This document shows positions 55,946-64,000 of a DNA stretch of 64,000 bases, piece after piece. This DNA comes from Petunia secreta (taxonomy: Eukaryota > Streptophyta > Magnoliopsida > Solanales > Solanaceae), in NCBI GenBank assembly GCA_029990175.1, contig JARKIP010000211.1, positions 1-64,000 of the forward strand, in the 5' to 3' direction. Position numbers and translations under genes: made by a program. Numbering within the stretch: position 1 is the first letter of the stretch; the number at the start of each line of letters is the position of its first letter. The notes beneath the pieces are model-generated. The model was given only the letters and a program-made list of their open reading frames with translations, was not told where the DNA came from and ran no database searches.

Positions 55946-56483
55946 TCCACACTTTGCACTTTCGATCTTTTAAGCAAATGCAAATAAATCATGTTCAACG
56001 CTATTTGGGGGTTTAAAAATCCGTTCAGATTATTTGAACAATTTGGCCTATCGGACTTGAGAACAAGTCGAATGATGACATGTCATGATGCATGATTCCT
56101 ACCGCTGCTATTAAGGAAAGGAGTTAGCTAGACCGGGTTTTATTATCCTCCCAAGCGGACGACTCGAGAGCGAGAACGTCTCGGACCAAATAGATTCCAA
56201 GTCGTTCCCCCTAAAGGAGTTTTTATGTGAAGGAAGAGGTGGTTGTAACCAAGGGTTTTTTTAGAGTGAAACGGCCGTGAGATCCACGTAACCGTTTATG
56301 GTGCGTGCAAGTGTAAAACTTTCCAGGTAAATAATGAGGCACTAAAATTCAAAAATTCAAAAATAAACCTTAGTCCTGCAAAAAGGGAAAGGAAGCAAAG
56401 TCTGTATTGAAATAAATGGAAAGAAAATAAAGCAAATAAAGAATCCGAATTTAAAGTATGTTATGGTTTAAACCTTCCTATCA
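55946..56483 (-). other. Element E 5' leader
   Basis: Noncoding leader between the primer site and the tandem array. I see no ORF or repeat in it. Confidence 0.5.
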
Positions 56484-56498
56484 CCAGCGGAGTCGCCA
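56484..56498 (-). promoter_or_regulatory. Element E primer-binding site (tRNA-Arg type)
   Basis: The reverse complement TGGCGACTCCGCTGG lies three bases from the right LTR. This type of site, attributed to tRNA-Arg, is a hallmark of Ogre elements. Confidence 0.85.
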
Positions 56499-56501
56499 TT
56501 C

Positions 56502-58611
56502 TGTCGCATCCTATTATTTACCAAACCGGTTAAAGTTTGAAATAGGGCTCGACTTATGGGTAACTCACGGGTAAAGAGTTGGAGTCTCCACCTAACATAT
56601 TTTTTAACTAAGCGTATTAGGGCACCTATTTTGTTTCTAGCTAATTTTAATTAATTCTGAAAACTTAGTATACGAACCAGAAATTCTAGGCAAGAGGTTA
56701 AAGTTAACTCGAGAGGAAGGGGTTAGGCACCTCTCAAGCTCCACCAAATATGGTTACCGGCCGGACTTTATAATTGGTATTCAAAATAAGTAACTAAGCA
56801 ATATATAAGTTAGAAATAATTATTAAAATCAAACAAAACGACTCTTTCTACTAATTGTTTTCTTTCTTAGAGCACTTCAATGAAATAGACCTTGCAAAAA
56901 TCAATTAAATTAGTTAGTATATCAAAATGCAATAATAATTATTAAATGAAAGTAATATAATTTAAAAGACGTTTTCGGGGGCATTGTTTTCAAGATTGTT
57001 CGTCCAAATTTACCTCGCAAAAAATATGCAAATGAATCAGTACGTTAATAAATACTAATAATAATAATATTAATAAATAATAATAATAAAAATAATAATA
57101 ATGAAAGGATTTTGTTCACTTTCAAAATAGACCGTCGTCTCTTATCCAATTTGACCTCGCAAAAAATATAAGAAAATGAGTTAGTAAAAATAATAATAAC
57201 AATAGTAATAATAATGATAATAATAATAATAATAATAATAATAATCATAATAGTAGTTTAAAATAAAGGGAAAGGGATTTTATAAAAGTGTCGGCTCAAG
57301 TGTGTATGAATCGGGTGGAGATTATGGACGTTAGTACAGCTGCAAACACGCCGGCCGGTCGTGTTACCATGCCAAGTACCGGTCCCACCACTCCATCACC
57401 GGCTCGCTTTGCAATCACGGCTCATACACGTCATCATAGCCATTTTTTTAGGGACACGGGAATGGGACTGTTCAAGTGTAGTATCATGTTCCAATCAAAT
57501 GTATAGGCCTCAAATAAATGTGCATAATTATTTTTCTTTGGCCATGGTTGATATAGCATCCGTCAATTCGTTGTTAGCTTCAAATAAAAATATTTTTCAT
57601 AGGCTAAAAAAACATGTGTAGGGATAACTGCCAGATCAGCGTGAAACCAACATAGTATCGTCTAAGAAACTGCAAAATTCTCAAGTAAAATAGTCAGCAG
57701 TGTCTATTCTCATTAACAAGCATAACTCAACGAAAAAATCAGCTGGCAAAGGAAGTCAAAGAAACTATGAGAAAATAAAAAACTGGGCCGAGACAGGTTG
57801 AACTTCAATCTCAGCCGAGAGAATCAGAGAATTGAATTTCAGACAGAACAAAATCGGCAACCACAGCTCTTCCCATCAACAACAAACAATGTAGCGCCAC
57901 AAGTCACCGTAACTCCACCAAAGATAATAGTCAGCAACATATCACATCTCAAAGATCATTTATCAAACATATTAACAGAATAGAGGCTTCGCTAAGACAA
58001 CGCCCAAAACAGATAGAATAATCCGGTGAGGTGGCGGGCTCCCAAATTGCAAAGTGGGTATATCACAGAGCTGCACAAATAATTGAAAGCATCACTGATC
58101 AAGAAAACATTAGTAACATTGTAGCGGGATAAATGAGTGGAATAACAAAAATCGAGGAAGGAAGGAACGACCAACGGCGAGACGCTTCGATGGCGTCCCG
58201 TGACGTCGCGGCCACTGCCTTCATCCTGTATCTCTCCCTATTTTGTTTATCCCCGATGGGGATGGTGGCTTCGTCACCCCGTTTCTGCTCTGCCCATGGC
58301 GCTTCTCCCTCTTTTCGATCTACTCCTGATCTCATTTCTGTGTGCATGTCGTTTTTGTAATGATGCGATGATGGATCTTCGGCTAAAATTCCACCGTCGC
58401 TGCCGATGATAGTTGTGGTTTGGCCACTGAGTACATCGTCCGAACCCCAAACCCAATTCCCTCTGTTTCTATTTTGTGTTTTTGTGTGTGTATATCTTTG
58501 GTGTTTTGGAGGTTGTATGTGGGTGTGTGGTCAGAGGAAAAAACCAAGGAGGGAGTAATTGGTTTTTGAGTTTAGGCGTGTGGAGAAAAGTCAAGGAAGG
58601 AGTGGTGGGTC
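56502..58611 (-). repeat. Element E 5' LTR (right copy), truncated
   Basis: It is homologous to 45084-47170 with indels. Homology stops abruptly at about 58611 (after GAGTGGTGGGT). About 1 kb of the LTR is missing. It contains AAT microsatellites at 57050-57105 and 57190-57250. Confidence 0.85.
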
Positions 58612-59364
58612 GTGAGAAGTGGCGTTCCAGAACCGCCCAACTCTTTTTTGGCAGAAAAGGGTCTCGGCTTTTCATTTCCATTTTCTTTTATTTCTAAGTC
58701 TGATTAACACTAATCATGGACCAAATTAACACTTTTAAAACTTGAGGGTATTTCTTAAAACATACATAATAATTATTTCAAACCTTGGGAACATCACTCT
58801 TCAGTTAACCCCTTTCCCCTTCCCCGCGTGGCTTTTCTTTCAACCAACTTCACATTTCATCTCCTTTTTCACTCCAAATTCTCTGTGTTTTCAAGGAATC
58901 CGACCAGCAAATACAACAAAGTATCAGTTGTAAAAGGTAAACTATGTCGTTCTCATTTAAACTGTGGTGTAAATGTCGAACCTTGGTTTTAGATTTTAAT
59001 TTTTTCGTCGACAGTGATTAACGATGATTTGAGTGTTTGTTTTTGTACAAAAGGTGTAATATTGTGTTGAAATTGAATGGCATTATGTGTTTTAATGGGT
59101 AAAGTAGTTCCGAACTACAAAGGGGATTTTCGATGTTCAACTGAAATTTTTAGGGTGTTTACATTTTTTGGTTAAATTGTGACAATTTTGAGGGTTTTCT
59201 GGGAACCAACACTGCTTTATTTAGTTTCAAATTGAAGTTATTGCTGTTATGTGTCTTGATGTTCCGAACACCATAGTTGCTGAAGGTTCTAAACATCTAA
59301 TAGGATGTTCATGTTTTTCTTCTGTAACTAAATTTAGTATCCCCTTGTTTTGCTTTGCAGAAAA
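58612..59364 (+). promoter_or_regulatory. Upstream region, leader exon and leader intron of the DUF1985/Ulp1 gene
   Basis: After the cut LTR comes a promoter-like AT-rich part and a CT-rich leader (58800-58900). A donor AAAAG|GTAAAC at 58936/58937 and an acceptor TTTGCAG ending at 59360 predict a 424-bp intron in the 5' untranslated region, four bases before the ATG. The intron holds GATGTTCCGAACACC and GGATGTTCATG words (59259-59315). I could not identify a terminal inverted repeat. Confidence 0.55.
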
Positions 59365-62300
59365 ATGGTAAATTTAAGACCGAGAAATAAAGATGAAGAT
59401 GAGCAGAAGAAGCAGCCTACAAAGACTCCCAAGAAGGCGATTTCTAAGAAAAAGGGCCCTTCGCCGAAGAAGAAACTTGACAAGCCTAGTACTTCAGATT
59501 CGGAACGTACTCCAACAGATTTAGAACCTACTCCTAAACGCCCAAGAACTACTAAACCCACTAAAAGAAAATTAGTTGTGGAGAGTGAGGAATGTAGCCA
59601 AGGAGAAGTAGCAGGTCCACGGAACAAAGGTGATAAACAAGAGGAAAGCCAAAGTCCAGCACCAAGTTATGATCTAAGTAAAGGTGGGGAGGATTTGGAG
59701 AGGGCTGTAGATGAGGGTGAAAGAAGGGTGGATTTAGATGACGCCGGTATTGATGAACTGTTAAAAAGTGATTTTTTGAGGACTGGAGTGGAAGATGGTG
59801 ATGCCGAAAAGGAAGAGGAAGATGGTGGTAAAAAAAATGTAGAGGCTGATGATTTAAGTAGAGAAAAAGGAGAAGAAGTAGAGGGGGAAGCAGATAAAAC
59901 AGGGGAGAGTCCAAGAAGCAGCAAAAGAAGTAGAAGAGAGGCGGAGGATGTAATTTTAAAAAGCAACTTTCTGAAGGATCGTGAAAAAAGAGTTAAAATA
60001 GATGGGGAAGCTGTAAATAATGCTGGTGGAAATGTTGAAGAGGAAGCAGGTGAAGAGAAGGAAACTGCTGAAGGAACATCTGGATTGAAACTGGAGGAAG
60101 ACTAGGTAATAGTTGAATTGAAACGCGTATTGTTCAGAACGCCAATGTTGATGTTCTACACGACATTTTGTACGTTCCCAACATCAACATTAAGGCTGGT
60201 AGCTCTCGTTCGGAACACGGTACATATTGTTCCCAACAGTAGCAACTGTCGTTCAGAACCTCAGCATACTCATGTTCCGAACATTTATTAATTTACTATC
60301 ATTGTGATTCATTTTATTAATTTTATGCTAAAATTATGTGCAGTATGAAGACGTTGGTCATGCTACTTTCAAGAGTAACGTTGAGGGTCTCTTCAAGACC
60401 TTCCTGACCAACAATGAACCTTTTAATGGGAAGATTACTGTTCGTTCTTCGTTGGCTAGGGGTATGATACAGTTCAATGAGGTACTGAAAAAATTGCAGG
60501 TGAGAAGGGGATTTGCCAATAGCTGTTTCGGTCCTTTCATGCAATTACCGGAATATCCACTGTTTGGCACCAAGTTGGTGCATAACCTCCTCATGCGAAG
60601 GATTATTTGCAAGAAGAAGAAAGAGGTTTGGATATCCTTCAATGGATTGCCAGCACGTTTTGGCCTATCCGAGTTTGCACTAATGACAGGGCTAAACTGT
60701 GGGCCCTATCCAAGTAAAGAGTACATGGATAAAATGAATGAAAAGGGGAAGGAATTGTGGAAGTTTGTTGTTGATTATTTCCAGGAGAAAAAGAGGAAGG
60801 AGAAGGAGAAAGAGATAAAGGGAAAGGAGGAGAAGAAAAAGGAGGAGAAGGAGAAGGGTAGTAGGAAGCGGAAGGGGAAGAAGAAGGAGGAGGAGTCACC
60901 CTCAGCCTCACCTTCACCCTCACCCTCACCTTCACCCGCAAAGAGGAAGTTCAACAAGCCCAAAAAACAAAAACAGCCGAAGAAAAAGCAAGCTGTGAAG
61001 TCTGGTGACTTGCTTGAGTTGGTATGTTCTAGAACCTGTCCCAAGAAGTGGTATTTAAATCTGTGCATGGCTTGGTTTGTTCATACTATTCTGTGTGCGA
61101 GGGATTCCAAATATGGAATAGAGGAATGGGTGGTGTGCTTGTCCGCGGATCTTGCAGAATTCCAGCGTTATCCTTGGGGTAGGATGAGTTTTGAATTAAC
61201 AATGGAATATCTGATCAAGCCAATGGAACCTCGTGCAGAAGGAAGCCAGACTTAAAATCTTTATGGCTTTCCATGGGCATTCATGGCCTGGGCTCATGAA
61301 GCCATTCCTGCCTTGAGACCAAAGGATTTGCCAAAAGAAAAAACAATCCCAAGGATCATAAACAGTCTTACTGAAATTTGTGAAAGAGATACGGACAGGT
61401 TGTTTGACCAACAAGATGTTCCTGTAAGTATTCCGTTTTCCATATATGTTATGTAATGTTTGGAACAACCTCGTTGTTGCTGAGATATTTCTAATTGATG
61501 TTCGGAACATCTTAATGAAGAACCCTCAACTTCTACAGTCAACAATGTTCGGAACATCCTTTTCCGATGTTTTCGAACAACAAGACTTTGTTCCAAACAA
61601 CATTAAAAGATTCTTAAAATTTAGTTGATATTTATTTAATGTTGTTGGGTATATTAACAGGTTGTTCACCCTTTCCTCATTCCTACCGATGAAGAGCTGG
61701 ACATGGATTACTTTCTAGACCTCATGCCATTTGATGACTTAGAGGACGACACAATAGATCGTTTTTGTAAAGTGTTTGAGGATGCTTGCACCATTGGCCT
61801 TGTTGGTGGCACTACAATTTGTATCTTCAACAACAATCCTGCAACCCCTCCAAGACAAGTGATAGAAATTAAAGCTATGGAAGCCCCAGAAACGACGATG
61901 TTTGGAAGTGATGGTGAATACAAGGAAGAGGGAATTGGTGGCCTGCAAGATGTAAATATTGACATTGGAAACAAAGGTGATGGTGATGTAGTTCGCGGTG
62001 AGTTTGAAGTTGCCGGTATCACTGAAGTTGGTATAGTGAAGAGGAGCTCCAATTGCAGAGGCTGCAAATGTGGTGAATGCAGCGGATGGAGGGAAGCAAT
62101 GGAGCAAAAGATTTTGGCTTACGATCAAAAGATGGTTGCTTATGATGAAAAGATCGTGGCTTATGAGAAAAGGATGGTGGCTTATGAGCAACAGATCGTG
62201 CCTTACGAGACAAAGGATGGTGCTTCTGAGCAAATCAAAGGTTATTCTTCTGGTGGTGATGGATTCGACATCCCCAAATGTAGCAGTTGCAATTGCAAAG

Positions 62301-63485
62301 AGTGCGACGATTGGCGTAAAGGCATGGTGATGGAGATGGCGGCCGTGAAGGAGACGATTGAGCAGTTGAAGAGCAAAACTATTGTAAAACCTGCAAAGGC
62401 TGTGAAATCACCACAAACAGAAGAGGAGAAGAAGCAGGAAGAAGTTTGTCCGAGGCTGCCAGTGGATATTTACAAGCCATTGAAGCGGAAAAAAGTTTTG
62501 GCGTTGAGCACATTTATCAAAAAGAGGAAGAAACAAAAAGATGTTTTTCTTGGATTGCCGATGAATTACCTAGATTTCAAAGAACTGGTGGACAAGACAC
62601 AATGGATGTGGGACATTGTAAGTTTATTTTTGAATGATTTTCTGAACTTCACATCGTTGTAGGGAACATTCTAATTGTGTTCGGAACATCATAGTATGCT
62701 TGGAACAACATCACACAGTCGTTCCGAACATGGAATGATGTTCGGAGAGACAGACCTTTCCTTTCACCACTCACTTACACTCCAATTATTTTTTGTCTCT
62801 CTTATATGTTCTGCAGTATGTTGAAGCTGTGCTGACAATGATGCGGGAGAGGCATTTGAATTACCCCTATCATTACGATCAAAGTGACCTCATTTTGGAT
62901 ATGGCATTCTTGACAAACATGAAAAAACGGTACTACCAACTGGAAGCAGATGCGAAAGACAAACAGCTACCGCTTGACAAAGTGTTGAAGGATTATCAGT
63001 TTGATGATGATTATCTGGAGTATGCACATGGAAAGCTACCCTACCCAGCGGGTAGGTGTTGGGCCGGTGCTAAGAGGATCTTCGCCGTCTTCAACATCAA
63101 CGACAATCACTACGTGTTGGTGGTGTTTGACATGGTTGAAGCGAAGGTTTGGGTGTATGATTGCAATCATGGTGTTAATGATGATGAAAAGTTCTTGCCA
63201 ATAATTGTTCCCATTCTGTACATGTTCCCGATCTATGTCAGAAATTCTAAGCTATTCAAAGAATTGGATCTGATGTGTAATGAAGGAGACATGTGGTCGT
63301 TTGAGAGAGTGCCAAGATCACTTTGTCCACAAAATCTAACAGGGCAATCCTGTGGAGTGTTCGCGTTGATGTACATTGAGCATCTCATTACAAACACCTC
63401 CATGAACAAAATTTGTGACAACGAGGCTGATCGGTGGAGGCGACGTTTTGCCGTTTATATTTTCGACGGGAAAATGAAGCCTTGA
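59365..63485 (+). pseudogene. DUF1985-Ulp1-like transposon gene, four exons, two in-frame stops
   Basis: Exons are 59365-60105, 60344-61423, 61661-62617 and 62817-63485; all introns are GT-AG and phase 0. Exon 1 is a Lys/Glu-rich N terminus with likely nuclear signals (KRPRTTKPTKRK) and a repeated LLKSDFL/ILKSNFL motif. Exon 2 is a DUF1985-like domain (LARGMIQFNEVL, CFGPFMQL, GLPARFGLSEFALMTGLNC) split by a Lys/Glu and SP-repeat insert. Exon 3 has two CxxCxCxxCxxW motifs around heptad repeats. Exon 4 is a C48/Ulp1 protease domain with His at 63108, Asp at 63159 and Cys at 63351 (GQSCGVF). Such genes ride in Mutator-like and CACTA-like plant transposons and would cleave SUMO-type bonds. Stops are TAG at the exon 1 junction and TAA at 61253-61255. 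No transposase is seen. Confidence 0.82.
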
Positions 63486-63846
63486 TTTGGGTAATATGTA
63501 ATATTTGGATAATCTTTTAACTTTTTTTTGGGTTTGTAATTAGGTATGGATGACTTTTATTTTCTTAGCAAAGTAACAAGTAACAGCTTTTGATGTGCTT
63601 AAATATTAAATACTGACGATTATTACATCAGTTCCAGAACGACATGAATCTGTTCCTGAAATGCAAAGTGATGTTCCAAACATCTGCAACATTTAATTAA
63701 GTTTACCCTGGAACAATAATACTTCGTTCTGGAACGACAAGTCGTTCCTTAGAAAATGCAAAATACATATTATATCGAGACACAAACGGCACAATAATAT
63801 AATAAACATATAAAATTATAACTAAAATAATCATAAGCAATCGAAC
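63486..63846. other. Intergenic stretch between convergent genes, palindromic words
   Basis: AT-rich 3' flanks. It contains TTCCAGAACGACATGAATC, ATGTTCCAAACATC, TTCTGGAACGAC and GTCGTTCCTTA words, the same family as in the introns. No separate gene. Confidence 0.6.
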
Positions 63847-64000
63847 TTAGGGTGGTGGTGCTTCAGGTGGTGTTCCTGGTGGTGTGGAGTACGGGACATA
63901 ATCAATTCCCTTTTCAGCAAGGAGCCCTTTAAGCATTCTCTTCATCCTTCTTATGTCCCTTCTATAATCATGGAAGAATTCTTCAAATTTGAATTTCAGT
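63847..64000 (-). CDS. C-terminal end of a convergent gene (partial)
   Basis: A minus-strand frame is open from the window edge for 50 codons to TAA at 63849-63847. It reads FKFEEFFHDYRRDIRRMKRM and ends with a Pro-rich tail GTPPEAPPP. Codon use is coherent and there is no stop in 150 bases, so I judge it real coding sequence. It faces the DUF1985/Ulp1 gene tail to tail and is probably a second gene of the same transposon, or of a neighbour. I do not recognise the family. Confidence 0.5.
   Translation of the reverse strand, partial: LKFKFEEFFHDYRRDIRRMKRMLKGLLAEKGIDYVPYSTPPGTPPEAPPP

Larger units (their letters stand above)
45084..58611 (-). mobile_element. Tat/Ogre-type LTR element E, non-autonomous, right LTR truncated
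   Basis: The left LTR (45084-48181) is 3.1 kb. The right LTR (56502-58611) keeps 2.1 kb and is cut. A tRNA-Arg-type primer site beside the right LTR and a polypurine tract beside the left one put it on the minus strand. The LTR starts TGTTGACACCTAATTTTGTC in sense, as in Ogre-like elements. An ORF upstream of gag and tandem repeats in the 3' region also fit that lineage. No pol domain is recognisable, so it is likely non-autonomous or deleted. It is inserted in the C2 gene. Confidence 0.85.

Noticed and set aside
57045..57248. Isoleucine-rich ORF
   Set aside because: AAT microsatellite in the element E LTR.

Overview
This window is a repeat-rich block of plant nuclear DNA, probably from a eudicot and possibly Solanaceae; the family is an inference from repeat style, not a proof. 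I see no ordinary host gene, no tRNA or rRNA gene and no CRISPR. Almost all of it is nested LTR retrotransposons, plus two copies of a DUF1985/Ulp1-protease transposon gene. Most coding regions are broken by stops, frameshifts and insertions.

Left block (1-25135, + strand backbone): a non-autonomous LTR element ('A') carries a 'putative plant transposon protein'-like ORF and ends in an LTR at 23777-25135. It is split by a Sirevirus-like Ty1-copia element ('H', 2850-22068, minus strand, target duplication ATGAT). H is itself split inside reverse transcriptase by a Ty3-gypsy element ('G', 7696-15923, with 2.5-kb LTRs) and by a solo A-type LTR (16002-17348). A 78-bp slice of H reverse transcriptase survives between those two insertions.

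Middle block (25136-45083): a decayed minus-strand copy of the DUF1985/Ulp1 transposon gene (25136-27930) has a 51-bp minisatellite in an intron. It is followed by a gypsy gag-protease fragment ('F', 27945-29970). Next come two inverted copies of an element ('C1' on the left, 'C2' on the right). Each combines an LTR with an oppositely directed, intron-containing coiled-coil gene. C1's LTR is interrupted by a complete gag-protease element ('D', 32587-38878, target duplication ACTAC). Between C1 and C2 lies the 3' part of a second A-type element ('B', 39113-42918).

Right block (45084-64000): a Tat/Ogre-type element ('E', minus strand, 3.1-kb LTR, tRNA-Arg-type primer site) is inserted in the C2 gene. 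It carries ORF1 and gag remnants, two tandem-repeat arrays and a long direct repeat. Its right LTR is cut at about 58611. There begins a much better preserved four-exon DUF1985-Ulp1 gene (59365-63485) with a leader intron. It has only two visible in-frame stops. The last 154 bases hold the end of a convergent minus-strand gene.

The most interesting unexplained signals are four. GTTCGGAAC-type palindromic words concentrate in the introns and flanks of both DUF1985/Ulp1 copies. A duplicated CxxCxCxxCxxW motif flanks heptad repeats in that protein. A dispersed AAGGAACnGTTCCTT palindrome is scattered through copia element H. Arrays of AGGC-N5-GCCT modules sit upstream of TATA boxes in unrelated LTR families.
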